Shown here: in pieces, positions 25,025 to 33,506 of the stretch
How positions within the stretch are numbered: position 1 is the first letter of the stretch
Layout of the letters: every line of letters starts with the position of its first letter
Assembly: GCA_046293395.1 (NCBI GenBank)
Contig: JBKBOU010000002.1
Span: 434,001 to 498,000, forward strand
Source: CAYNRA01 sp046293395
Lineage (GTDB): Bacteria > Bacteroidota > Bacteroidia > Cytophagales > Spirosomataceae
DNA length: 64,000 nt
Reading direction: 5' to 3'
The notes under the pieces: generated by a model
What the model was told of the DNA's origin: nothing
Databases searched by the model: none
Seen by the model: only the letters and a program-made list of their open reading frames with translations
Made by a program: the position numbers and the translations under genes

Positions 25025-25888
25025 TTGTATTCCATTAAACCACAATATATCTTGGAAAAACAGCATTTTGTCAAGACAATCGTATTGTCAGATATACATT
25101 TGGGAAGCTCCGGCTCAAAGGCAAAAGAGGTCACTGCTTTTTTAAAACAACATCGATGCGAAAAACTCATTCTTAATGGCGATATTATTGATGGGTGGCA
25201 ATTAAAAAAGTACGGTTCTTGGCATAAAAAACATACGGCTTTTTTCCGGACGATTTTAAAAATGATGGACAAGCACGACACGAAAGTCATTTATATTCGT
25301 GGAAACCACGATGATTTTCTAGATAACGTGCTTCCGCTGGTCATTGGCAAAAACTTTCAGATTCGTCGCGACTATATTCTTACATCAGGGAATAAACGCT
25401 TTTTTGTCACCCACGGCGACATATTTGATTCAATTACGTCAAATATGGCTTGGTTGGCTCATTTGGGTGACATTGGCTATACATTTCTACTTTGGTTGAA
25501 CAAAAAATACAATCATTACCGTACGTGGCGAGGCTTGCCTTATTATTCGTTATCCCAATCTATCAAGCAGAAAGTCAAGATGGCGGTTAATTATGTTTCC
25601 GATTTTGAAGAAAAGTTAACCGAATTTGCGGCAACGCGCGGGTGTGATGGGGTAATTTGTGGCCATATTCACCAACCAGCAATTCGCCAGATAAACGGAC
25701 TAACCTACATGAACTCAGGAGATTGGGTAGAAACGATGTCTGCTTTGATGGAAGACCAAGACGGAAATTGGAGCTTGGTATATTTTCATTTAGAAGAGGT
25801 TATCAAACCAGACGTAGAGTCGGAAGAGCAGAAGACAACACCACAAACAACTACTGAACCCAGCCGCCGGTGGGCTGCTTCTCTCTAA
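25025..25888 (+). CDS. LpxH-like metallophosphoesterase (UDP-2,3-diacylglucosamine diphosphatase family)
   Basis: About 287 residues of a calcineurin-like phosphoesterase. All metal-binding motifs are present: D23-x-H25 (LSDIHLG), D53 (NGDIIDGW), N94-H95-D96 (RGNHDD), H130 (THGD) and H214-x-H216 (CGHIH). There is no ATG before the first motif. The start must be a TTG at 25025 or 25052, or another non-ATG codon. The family resembles LpxH, which makes lipid X, but many such Bacteroidota proteins are not proven LpxH enzymes. A glycosyltransferase starts 10 bases downstream, so a role in glycolipid or envelope synthesis is likely (inference). The C-terminal 20 residues are polar. Confidence 0.87.
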   Translation: MYSIKPQYILEKQHFVKTIVLSDIHLGSSGSKAKEVTAFLKQHRCEKLILNGDIIDGWQLKKYGSWHKKHTAFFRTILKMMDKHDTKVIYIRGNHDDFLDNVLPLVIGKNFQIRRDYILTSGNKRFFVTHGDIFDSITSNMAWLAHLGDIGYTFLLWLNKKYNHYRTWRGLPYYSLSQSIKQKVKMAVNYVSDFEEKLTEFAATRGCDGVICGHIHQPAIRQINGLTYMNSGDWVETMSALMEDQDGNWSLVYFHLEEVIKPDVESEEQKTTPQTTTEPSRRWAASL

Positions 25889-25898
25889 AAATACGATT

Positions 25899-27041
25899 AT
25901 GCGGTTTTTATTTGTTATTCAAGGAGAAGGGCGCGGGCACCAGACCCAAGCAATTGCATTGGCTCAGCTACTGCAAAAAGAAGGTCACGAGATAAAAGCT
26001 CTGGTTGGCGTACCTGATGGCGAGACACTTCCAACTCTTTTGGCGCAAGAAAGTTCTTTTCCGTGCCAAACGTTCAAGAGTCCAAATCTTGTCTATGACC
26101 AAAAAACCAATGCGCTATCTATTCGTAAAACAATTTTCTCAAACGTACGTGCTTTCCCTGTTTATCTACAATCCATTCAAAAAATAGAGGCAATTGTTCA
26201 ATCCTTTTCACCCGATTCAATCATCAATTTTTACGACGTTCTCATCGGTATTCATCAATTCATTTACAAAAGAAAACACATTCCTTTCCTGTGTATTGGG
26301 CATCAGTATCTGTTACTACATGAAGATTTCCCCCATCCAAAAACGAAAAAATGGGCTAATTTTCTTCTTTCTACACATACCCGACTTACGTGTTTTCGGG
26401 CAGATAAACTTCTTGGACTTAGCCTAAAACCCTACCCAAAAAGTAAAAAAGTACACCATTTCGTGAGTGTTCCTCCGTTGATTCGCTCGGCAGTACTCCA
26501 ATTAAAGCCCACGCACAGAAAACCACCTTTCTTACTTGTATATCTCACCCAATTAGTTGATATAGAGCCAATTGTAAACTTACATTTAATTGAAAGTAAA
26601 TTTGAAATTCACCTTTTTGTTGGTAAAAACCTACGCGACCAACTTGAAAAACGAACACTGCCTTTTGGCATTTATTTGCACGACATCCATCCTTTGCATT
26701 TTCTTGAAAAGATGAGCCAATGTGCCGGTTTGGTCACAACGGCTGGTTTTGAGTCCATTGCGGAAGCCATGTACCTTCAAAAGTCTGTTTTGGCAATTCC
26801 TATTGCAGGACATTACGAACAAATGTGCAATGCAATAGATGCGGAACAGTCTGGAGCGGGTTTACATCTGGAAAAAGCAGATATTTCGAGTTTCTTGACC
26901 TATCTATCTACCCAAAAACCATCTCCGGATTTTTACCAAACATGGGTAAAAAAGAGCCAAGAAATCATGCTACACGAACTAATTACCGCACAAAATAATA
27001 CCCAAGTTTTTCCTAAAGAACTCGTTGGTTATCAGAGATAA
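25899..27041 (+). CDS. glycosyltransferase, GT28/MurG-like fold
   Basis: A 380-residue GT-B-fold enzyme. The glycine-rich start (FLFVIQGEGRGHQTQAIAL) is the acceptor-side loop shared by MurG, MGDG synthases and the MJ1255-type family. The C-terminal donor site reads GLVTTAGFESIAEAMYLQKSVLAIPIAGHYEQ. No transmembrane helix is seen, so it is probably a peripheral membrane enzyme. It is almost certainly co-transcribed with the phosphoesterase. The pair suggests synthesis of a glycosylated lipid, but the donor and acceptor are unknown. Confidence 0.87.
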   Translation: MRFLFVIQGEGRGHQTQAIALAQLLQKEGHEIKALVGVPDGETLPTLLAQESSFPCQTFKSPNLVYDQKTNALSIRKTIFSNVRAFPVYLQSIQKIEAIVQSFSPDSIINFYDVLIGIHQFIYKRKHIPFLCIGHQYLLLHEDFPHPKTKKWANFLLSTHTRLTCFRADKLLGLSLKPYPKSKKVHHFVSVPPLIRSAVLQLKPTHRKPPFLLVYLTQLVDIEPIVNLHLIESKFEIHLFVGKNLRDQLEKRTLPFGIYLHDIHPLHFLEKMSQCAGLVTTAGFESIAEAMYLQKSVLAIPIAGHYEQMCNAIDAEQSGAGLHLEKADISSFLTYLSTQKPSPDFYQTWVKKSQEIMLHELITAQNNTQVFPKELVGYQR

Positions 27042-27096
27042 ATGCTATTAAAATTACTTTTTTTGCGTTTTTTACTTTAAAAAATCCAAAAATAAG

Positions 27097-27104
27097 TAGA
27101 TTTG
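27097..27104 (+). promoter_or_regulatory. candidate -7 box for the unknown two-gene unit
   Basis: TAGATTTG fits TAnnTTTG and predicts a transcript start near 27111, about 27 bases before the ATG at 27138. No ideal -33 element is seen. Confidence 0.5.
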
Positions 27105-27113
27105 TATGGATAA

Positions 27114-27139
27114 ATAAAAGGACTGCCTTTTCCTTTTAT
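27114..27139 (+). promoter_or_regulatory. inverted repeat that would enclose the start codon
   Basis: ATAAAAGG (27114-27121) and CCTTTTAT (27132-27139) are complementary, with a 10-base loop. The right arm contains the first two bases of the ATG at 27138. In the mRNA this could fold and mask the start, although the stem is AU-rich and weak. Confidence 0.4.
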
Positions 27140-28640
27140 GAAACGAAACACTTCGCATACAAATCACTCTATGAACAAGTCAGCAATAACACACGATACC
27201 AATTTAACGACCAAGCAAAAAGCCCTTCGGTTAAATTTAGATAAGAACATTTACGGTTCTTTTGCCGAGATTGGTGCGGGCCAAGATGTGGCATCTATCT
27301 TTTTCAAGGCAGGAGGTGCATCCGGTACGGTCGCCAAAACAATTTCTGCGTATGACATGACTTTTTCAGATGCTATTTACGGCACAGTAGAAAGTGGCAG
27401 ATATGTTTGCGAAGAGCGGCTCATGTCTATGCTCGACCATGAATACAATTTATTAATAGAGCGTTTGGACGAAAAACGAGGCATAAATACGCAGTTTTTT
27501 TCTTTCGCTAATACGGTTGTTGCCTTAAATTATCACAAGACAAACGAGGCACACGGTTGGGTTGGTATGCGGTTTCAGCTTGAGCCTATGGGTGAGTTTC
27601 ACGATGTCGTCATCCATATTCAAATGCTTGATAATGACAATCTTTTGCAACAACAAGCCTTGGGAATTGTTGGTGTAAACTTAATTTATGGTTGTTTTTA
27701 TTATTATAAAAATCCCGAAATTTTGCTCAAATCTTTGATGGATAATCTATCAAAAGACAGAATCCAGATAGACATGATTCGGTTTGAAGGACCTGCATTT
27801 GCACAAGTAGATAGCCGGATAATGAGCTTGCATCTGGTCAAATATGGCTTTTCGAATATTGCTCTATTTGGCCCGGATGGAAAAAACTTACAACCTTCTG
27901 ACTCCCTTTATAAACGACATATTTTGGTTCTTCGCGGGCGTTTCCGTCCGGTTATTAATGTTCATTTGGATATGTTGGAGAACGGGCATCGGCAGTTTTT
28001 GCAAGAGCCCGATGTGGACCAAAACCGGGTGATTGTTGTATCTGAATTAACATTGCAGTCGTTAAAAGAAGAGGGAGACGGAGAAGTCATCGATGAAAAA
28101 GACTTCCTTGACCGCGTTGATATTCTGTGTTCTTTGGGGCAAACCGTGATGATAACCAATTACCACGAATACTATAAGTTGGTTGCATATCTTTCTAAAA
28201 TTACGAAGCTTAAAATTGGACTAATCATCGGGTATCCTAATTTGGAGTATATCTTTGAAAACGAACATTATGTCGATTTACCAGGTGGAATCTTGGAATC
28301 CTTCGCAACTTTGTTCAGCAGAAAGGTTAAATTGTTTGTTTATCCGACGCTCAGAAACCAGACCATCCTGAATTGCATGAAATTCACTCCACCTATGCAC
28401 TTGATGGACTTATTCCGTTATCTGACGGCAAACAATAAAATTGAAGACATCTATCATTATAATAAAGAAAACCTGAACGTACATACCGATAACATGCTCG
28501 ACTTAATCAAACGGGGAGAAACAGGTTGGGAAAAACACGTTCCTAACGAAGTAACTCAAATGATTAAAGACCGTTGCTTATTCGGTTTCCCGTGCGTTGT
28601 ATTGCCTGACTCAAATAACGTATCTACAAATGAAGTTTAA
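27138..28640 (+). CDS. conserved cytosolic protein of unknown function (about 500 residues)
   Basis: No signal peptide, no membrane segment and no motif I can assign to a catalytic family. Striking, probably conserved stretches lie in the first quarter: YGSFAEIGAGQDVASIFFKAGG, ASGTVAKTISAYDMTFSDAIYG and YVCEERLMSMLDHEYNLLIERL. Later come GIVGVNLIYGCFYY and, near residue 380, LIIGYPNLEYIFENEHY. I recall homologs with inconsistent automatic names, including TonB-dependent receptor, which cannot be right for a signal-less soluble protein. The start could be the second methionine (27171), which would free it from the hairpin at 27114-27139. The next gene overlaps its 3' end by 11 bases, so the two are probably co-transcribed. 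Confidence 0.82.
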   Translation: MKRNTSHTNHSMNKSAITHDTNLTTKQKALRLNLDKNIYGSFAEIGAGQDVASIFFKAGGASGTVAKTISAYDMTFSDAIYGTVESGRYVCEERLMSMLDHEYNLLIERLDEKRGINTQFFSFANTVVALNYHKTNEAHGWVGMRFQLEPMGEFHDVVIHIQMLDNDNLLQQQALGIVGVNLIYGCFYYYKNPEILLKSLMDNLSKDRIQIDMIRFEGPAFAQVDSRIMSLHLVKYGFSNIALFGPDGKNLQPSDSLYKRHILVLRGRFRPVINVHLDMLENGHRQFLQEPDVDQNRVIVVSELTLQSLKEEGDGEVIDEKDFLDRVDILCSLGQTVMITNYHEYYKLVAYLSKITKLKIGLIIGYPNLEYIFENEHYVDLPGGILESFATLFSRKVKLFVYPTLRNQTILNCMKFTPPMHLMDLFRYLTANNKIEDIYHYNKENLNVHTDNMLDLIKRGETGWEKHVPNEVTQMIKDRCLFGFPCVVLPDSNNVSTNEV

Positions 28641-30174
28641 TTTTTTGCTTGTTTTTTTTCTCATTTTTTCATTTTCTAGCTATTCTCAAGTAGCAATCTC
28701 CATTCAAGACCCTTCGCAATTAACCCATTTGAAGGAAGGGCAAGAAATTGCCGTACAGCTAAAAGTAGCGGGAAACCACCAAACGGCTCCCTTTCGTTTT
28801 GAGATTATCCAAGGTAAACAAGTCGGAATGTCCATCGATTCCACCGGATTATTTACCTGGACTCCTCCGTTTTCAGCCGTTGATAGAATCGAGCAAAAAC
28901 GCATTTTTCAACTATTAATTGAGGCCAAGTCTGACTCCGGCGAAGTCGTCTCGCGCAATTTAGACCTGGCGGTTTCACATGCCAACAGGCCACCCGTCAT
29001 TTCTGAACTCAAACCATTTTACATCAAGTACAATACCAATAACACGTACAGCATTGACCTAAATCTAGTCTATGACCCTGATAATGACCCGATTGTGACT
29101 ATCCCATCTTTGGCGTCCTTACCGGAGGGCGTCAAAATTACCTCACAAGGGGAAGTCACGTGGTCACCGTCTGTAACGCAATTCAATGGGCTAAAAAAGA
29201 AAGAAATCAGCATTGATTTTTATGTGGAAGACCAACCAGCTAAAACACAAAGCAAAGGGTCTATCCGATTAGTGGCTACTCAACTCGATTTACCACCCGT
29301 AGTAACAACTGTTCCCAAGACAGACGCGTACAAAATTAGGGAAAACGAGACACTCAGTATTCGGTTTTATTTGTCAGACCCAAATGGAGACGATGACATT
29401 GATACTTTTGACTTTCTTTCAAATAATCCGGATGTACCCAAGCAAGCACTGATACAAAATACGCCCAACCAATACGAATTTGTTTGGCAGCCGGGGTATG
29501 ATTTTGTAAAAGACCCTCGAGACTCAAGTTCTTTTTATGTTGATTTTTTCGTCTTGGATAAAACACAAAATCGGGAAGTTCAACGAATAAAAATCAATGT
29601 TTTGAATACCGTGAACGAGGTAGAAACAGATAATAAATTATATGATTTATACAGAGCTACCCTAGTGAGAGGTTGGGAATTAAACGAACAGTTGAAAGAA
29701 AAAGAAGATGAACTTAAAAAGGCATATAATCGGGCAAAAAAAGGAAAGAAAAATCGCTCTGTCATCAATGCATCGCTTGGTGCAACGACGGGGCTTTCCT
29801 CCATTATTGCGAAAAATGATATAAATACACAGCGTGCGATTTCTACGGTTGGAGGAACGACGGTACTCACTATCGGAACCTTAGAAGCCACAGAAGTCAT
29901 TGGGCGGTCTATGAAAGATTTGGTAGATCGGCTCAATTATGTCATTGAAAAGAAAAATGAAATTCAGACCAAAGGAGATATATTTGCACGTGACTTTTCC
30001 TTGAAATCAACGCGTAGAAACAATGAATTTCTACGTAAAATCGATGATTACATGAACGCCATGAACCTCAAAGGGCTGGTAGCGTTGGAGTTGGACTCGT
30101 CATGGGAAGCAAAAAGAAAACCTACAGACGACAACATCAAGCGTGTATTCAAAGATTTTAATCCGAACAAATAG
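28630..30174 (+). CDS. secreted protein with three Ig-like repeats, coiled coil and glycine-rich hydrophobic region
   Basis: From the ATG at 28630, 514 residues with a signal peptide (1-20, FSSYSQ). Three putative Ig/cadherin-like repeats each end in a W-x-P strand motif: FTWTPP (W77), VTWSPS (W178) and FVWQPG (W286). A charged coiled-coil-prone helix follows (about 348-375, LNEQLKEKEDELKKAYNRAKKG). Next is a Gly/Ala/Ser/Thr-rich hydrophobic stretch (378-425) that resembles a membrane-inserting hairpin or glycine zipper, then a polar helical C-terminus. There is no sorting domain. It overlaps the upstream unknown gene by 11 bases. Function unknown; a periplasmic or outer-surface structural role is inferred. 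Confidence 0.8.
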   Translation: MKFNFLLVFFLIFSFSSYSQVAISIQDPSQLTHLKEGQEIAVQLKVAGNHQTAPFRFEIIQGKQVGMSIDSTGLFTWTPPFSAVDRIEQKRIFQLLIEAKSDSGEVVSRNLDLAVSHANRPPVISELKPFYIKYNTNNTYSIDLNLVYDPDNDPIVTIPSLASLPEGVKITSQGEVTWSPSVTQFNGLKKKEISIDFYVEDQPAKTQSKGSIRLVATQLDLPPVVTTVPKTDAYKIRENETLSIRFYLSDPNGDDDIDTFDFLSNNPDVPKQALIQNTPNQYEFVWQPGYDFVKDPRDSSSFYVDFFVLDKTQNREVQRIKINVLNTVNEVETDNKLYDLYRATLVRGWELNEQLKEKEDELKKAYNRAKKGKKNRSVINASLGATTGLSSIIAKNDINTQRAISTVGGTTVLTIGTLEATEVIGRSMKDLVDRLNYVIEKKNEIQTKGDIFARDFSLKSTRRNNEFLRKIDDYMNAMNLKGLVALELDSSWEAKRKPTDDNIKRVFKDFNPNK

Positions 30175-30194
30175 GAAAAAAAGCAAAACAAAAC

Positions 30195-30225
30195 TTGACT
30201 TGCATTCTATAAATCGTTACATTTA
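30195..30225 (+). promoter_or_regulatory. candidate hpf promoter
   Basis: TTG (30195-30197), 20 bases, then TACATTTA, one mismatch from TAnnTTTG. This would give a leader of about 60 bases before the ATG at 30291. Confidence 0.4.
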
Positions 30226-30290
30226 ATCATGGAAGTAGTCAATACTACACCACAGTTAAATGTTTTTGACAACTTAAACAGAAGTATGTT

Positions 30291-30656
30291 ATGAAGATTC
30301 AGATGAATGCAGTCCACTTTACCGCAGACAACAGTTTACTCGAATTTATCCAACGAAAATTAGATAAAATTGAGACCTTTTACGGTAAAATTATCAGTGG
30401 AGAAGTCTTTCTGAGGTTAGACAAAGGAGACAAGGTCAATACACATACGAAATACATAGAAGTGAAACTGAATGTCCCCGGAAATACGTTATTTGTCAGT
30501 GAAAAAGGAAGTACATTTGAAGAAGCCACCGATATTGCAGTAGAAGTATTGAGTAGAAAAATAAAACAATTCAAAGAAAAAAAGCAAGTCGTTTCTCGTG
30601 CACGGCCAGAAGTAACACCGCTTTCCGCACCGGATGATGAAATGGACATAGATTAA
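30291..30656 (+). CDS. hpf: ribosome hibernation-promoting factor, short HPF/RaiA family
   Basis: A 121-residue cytosolic protein. It has the S30AE fold from the N-terminus (QMNAVHFTADNSLLEFIQRKLDKIETFYG), the NVPGNTLFVSEKGSTFEEATDIAVEVLSRKIKQFKEK segment that lies on the 30S decoding site, and a short tail. It lacks the C-terminal dimerisation domain of long HPF (about 180-190 residues), so it is the short type that inactivates ribosomes in stationary phase. A terminator follows. Confidence 0.92.
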   Translation: MKIQMNAVHFTADNSLLEFIQRKLDKIETFYGKIISGEVFLRLDKGDKVNTHTKYIEVKLNVPGNTLFVSEKGSTFEEATDIAVEVLSRKIKQFKEKKQVVSRARPEVTPLSAPDDEMDID

Positions 30657-30679
30657 ACCAATCACTTAGTTTATATACA

Positions 30680-30709
30680 AAGGAGGAAGCCCAAAAAGCT
30701 TCCTCTTTT
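30680..30709 (+). terminator. hpf terminator
   Basis: GAGGAAGC (30683-30690) / GCTTCCTC (30698-30705), loop of seven bases, then TTTT. It lies between hpf and the convergent tsaB stop. Confidence 0.85.
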
Positions 30710-30719
30710 CCTTTTCAAT

Positions 30720-31424
30720 CTATCTATTTTTTTTGGGCGTTGTCACCATAAAATCTTTGAGGTAATAGGGCTCAAAAGAAGCCAAATTCTCAAAATCTTG
30801 GTTTGTCCATTTTTCCAATGCCAATTCCCCCATCATCGCTGCCGTTGGCGCAGGAATTGTATCGAGAAAAAACACATTATCTGCATTTGTCCAAAGTGAT
30901 TTGCATTTTTCAGCCCCATCACCAAAAACCAACAAGGGCTTCGTATTTCTTTCTTGTACAAAAGAGGTTTCCTCTAAAATAACTGCCTCAATTTCACGTA
31001 TTTTTCGTCTGTTTTGTGCGTCGAATATCCCACAATATACCTCCATTCTTCGGGCATCTATCATCGGACAAAGAAACCAATCTCCTTGCTTTTCGACGGG
31101 CAAACCGGCTTGTGCCGCAACTGCCATTGCCGATAGGCTATCAACCGCAATAAGTGGTTTATCCAAAGCAAAACAAAAACCTTTTGCAGTAGAAACAGCT
31201 ATTCGTAGCCCCGTATAAGAACCAGGTCCTTTGCCTACGGCTATCGCATCTAGTTCTTCCCAACGCAAATCACTCAGTTGAATAGCCTGTTCTGCCAGTA
31301 AAGTTAGTTTGGACGAAGATGTTTTTTCGTTTTTTAATTCCAACGAAGCAACTAATTTACCCGCGTCAAAAACTGCCGCCGAACAACCTTTTGTTGATGC
31401 ATCCAACACTAAAATCTTACTCAT
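30720..31424 (-). CDS. tsaB: tRNA N6-adenosine threonylcarbamoyltransferase complex subunit TsaB
   Basis: A 234-residue ASKHA-fold protein that binds TsaD and TsaE to make the t6A modification in tRNAs reading ANN codons. ILVLDASTKGCSAAVFDAG at the start and VGKGPGSYTGLRIAVSTAKG (about 63-82) are the family signatures; the full metal site of TsaD is absent, as expected. It is last in the minus-strand array, 12 bases after the S41 protease gene. Confidence 0.94.
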   Translation of the reverse strand: MSKILVLDASTKGCSAAVFDAGKLVASLELKNEKTSSSKLTLLAEQAIQLSDLRWEELDAIAVGKGPGSYTGLRIAVSTAKGFCFALDKPLIAVDSLSAMAVAAQAGLPVEKQGDWFLCPMIDARRMEVYCGIFDAQNRRKIREIEAVILEETSFVQERNTKPLLVFGDGAEKCKSLWTNADNVFFLDTIPAPTAAMMGELALEKWTNQDFENLASFEPYYLKDFMVTTPKKNR

Positions 31425-31436
31425 TTATCCGTAAAG

Positions 31437-33104
31437 TTATTTTTTCACACGCAATAGTTCTGCGTATTTACTTGAATTTTGAAGAATAGAAACAGCTGTT
31501 TGTACCTCTACATCTTTCTCAAAAGCGATGAATTTAGCCGTATTTTGGTAGTGATACCTGCCGATAATCTCCATTGACAATACATCCCTGATTTCTTCCT
31601 TGTATTTCTTTAAATCCTGCTGTTTATCTTGCCGTATTTTCTGTTCTATCGCCTTTATTTCTCCATTCACGGTCTCTTTCAAAGGGCTTTCTTCTAAGGT
31701 TTTCTTCAATGAAAGCAGTTGTTTTTCTAGGGGAGTCACGTACGAAAAATTCTGCATGACGAGCCATTCCACAAATGAATTATATGTTTCATCCGTAATG
31801 AAAAATCCTTTTCCTGGAATAGTTGTTGTACCGTTTTCATGGTAATATCGGGTTGCAAAGTCAAAAATTTTGCGCTGTTTCAGTAATTCGTTCGTTACCA
31901 CAGAAAACGATTTAGCTGCCGTGACAACATCCGGCTGCACTCCACCTCCATCGTAAACAATTCGTCCTGCTTGAGTCGTAAAACTACGCCGAAGCGAGTC
32001 AGCAATTTTCCCGACACTTCCATCTTCTTTTCGATTCGAGTAATCCACCGCTTGAATACACCGCCCGCTGGGTGTATAATACTTGGCTGTTGTTACCTTC
32101 AATTTCGCATTGAACGACAAATCTTTCGTTATTTGAACCAACCCTTTTCCAAACGATTGCTGCCCAATAACTACCGCCCGATCATAATCTTGGAGTGTCC
32201 CGCTCACAATCTCAGAGGCAGAGGCACTTCCGCTATTGATTAAAACAGCCACCGGAATTTCCGTATCCAACGGGTTATTCATGGCTTTATAGACTTTGTT
32301 CCATTCCGGCAAGCGGCCACGTGTTTCAACAATTGTTTGCCCTTTGGGTAAGAAAAAATTACAAATATCAATCGACATATTGAGCAGCCCACCCGGATTA
32401 TTTCGTAAGTCGAGTATTACTTTTTTCATTCCCGCAGCTTTTAATTCCTCAAAAGCATCCTTGATTTCAGATGCAGCTGTGGGTGAAAAATCCGTTAATT
32501 GAATGTATCCTACTTCCTCATTAACCATCCCATAATGGGGTACATTCGGTGTTTTCACAATTCCACGAGCAACATCAAGAAAAATTGGTTTGGCAGCACC
32601 GTAGCGTTTCAACGTCAGACGGACGTTTGTACCTGTTTGCCCTTTTAATAAACGACTGACTTCCAACTCATTACGATTTGTGACAGAAATTTTTCCGATA
32701 GCCAAGACCTCATCTCCTATCTTGATTCCTGCTACATCAGCGGGTGAGTCTTTATAGACAGTTGTCACAAAAAATGATCCCTTAAAAGGTGTTAATGTAG
32801 CACCAATTCCGTTGAATTTCCCCGTTGACATGGTGCGTACTTCTTCAATATCATCTTCTGGGTAGAAGTTCGTATAAGGATCTAATTGGGCTAACATGGC
32901 TTCAATTCCGACCCGAATCATTTTTGCGGGATTTAGCTCATCTACGTACAATGTATTTACTTCTTTATAAAGCGTGGCAAAAATATCGAGATTTTTGGCA
33001 AGCTCGAAGTACTTGTCCTCGACATTATACGCAGCCATTCCTACACTTGCAAGCAAAGAGCAACCGAGCACATATTTTTTGTATTTCTTCATAAATGGGT
33101 TCAT
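31437..33104 (-). CDS. carboxyl-terminal processing protease, S41 family
   Basis: From the ATG at 33104, 555 residues; the track to the TTG at 33140 is less likely. An N-terminal signal-anchor (KKYVLGCSLLASVGMAAY) places it in the periplasm. A PDZ domain (about 95-180, FNGIGATL... DSPADVAGIKIGDEVL) precedes the S41 peptidase domain with the serine in SGSASASE (S295) and the lysine in SFGKGLVQ (K320), 25 residues apart as in Prc/CtpB. The C-terminal helical extension (about 430-555) is longer than in minimal CTPs. It processes or degrades periplasmic proteins from the C-terminus. It sits between rnpA and tsaB. Confidence 0.93.
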   Translation of the reverse strand: MNPFMKKYKKYVLGCSLLASVGMAAYNVEDKYFELAKNLDIFATLYKEVNTLYVDELNPAKMIRVGIEAMLAQLDPYTNFYPEDDIEEVRTMSTGKFNGIGATLTPFKGSFFVTTVYKDSPADVAGIKIGDEVLAIGKISVTNRNELEVSRLLKGQTGTNVRLTLKRYGAAKPIFLDVARGIVKTPNVPHYGMVNEEVGYIQLTDFSPTAASEIKDAFEELKAAGMKKVILDLRNNPGGLLNMSIDICNFFLPKGQTIVETRGRLPEWNKVYKAMNNPLDTEIPVAVLINSGSASASEIVSGTLQDYDRAVVIGQQSFGKGLVQITKDLSFNAKLKVTTAKYYTPSGRCIQAVDYSNRKEDGSVGKIADSLRRSFTTQAGRIVYDGGGVQPDVVTAAKSFSVVTNELLKQRKIFDFATRYYHENGTTTIPGKGFFITDETYNSFVEWLVMQNFSYVTPLEKQLLSLKKTLEESPLKETVNGEIKAIEQKIRQDKQQDLKKYKEEIRDVLSMEIIGRYHYQNTAKFIAFEKDVEVQTAVSILQNSSKYAELLRVKK

Positions 33105-33146
33105 TCTGTCAATAAGAAATTCAGTTAGGTTGATAGACAATTGACG

Positions 33147-33154
33147 TATATTTG
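33147..33154 (+). promoter_or_regulatory. candidate -7 box for the 109-residue membrane gene
   Basis: TATATTTG, 23 bases before the ATG at 33177. It is embedded in the 5' flank of the divergent S41 gene, so the two promoters would overlap. Confidence 0.4.
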
Positions 33155-33176
33155 TCCTAATTAAACCAAAAATACG

Positions 33177-33506
33177 ATGAAATTGATAGATTGGCCACTT
33201 TGGGTCAAAGTTTTGCTCATGATTTTGCTTTCTGGCTTACAAGTTTACATCATTCATATAGCCTCCATTATTTACATTGCTCAGTTTTTCATGATTGGTA
33301 TTAGCTTTTTTGGGGGTATGTGGGAACCCCAAAAAGGCTATTGGCTAGCCATTGGACAAACGTTTATACTCTTGACGGGACATTGGGTTTATTTAAAAGC
33401 GGGATGGACTATTCCGTATCCTGATATTGCAGAATTTGGCACATATATCTCATTCTTTAGTACCTTCGTCGGTTCATTTTTGGGGGCTTTTATTCGTAAG
33501 ATATAG
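33177..33506 (+). CDS. small polytopic membrane protein of unknown function
   Basis: A 109-residue, very hydrophobic protein with three or four likely membrane helices (VKVLLMILLSGLQVYIIHIASIIYIA, FMIGISFFGG, WLAIGQTFILLTGHWVYL, FFSTFVGSFLGAF). No family is recognised. It is the only plus-strand gene inside a minus-strand array and overlaps the 3' end of rnpA by 33 bases, tail to tail. Codons and hydrophobic pattern look like a real gene, but it could be lineage-specific. Confidence 0.7.
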   Translation: MKLIDWPLWVKVLLMILLSGLQVYIIHIASIIYIAQFFMIGISFFGGMWEPQKGYWLAIGQTFILLTGHWVYLKAGWTIPYPDIAEFGTYISFFSTFVGSFLGAFIRKI

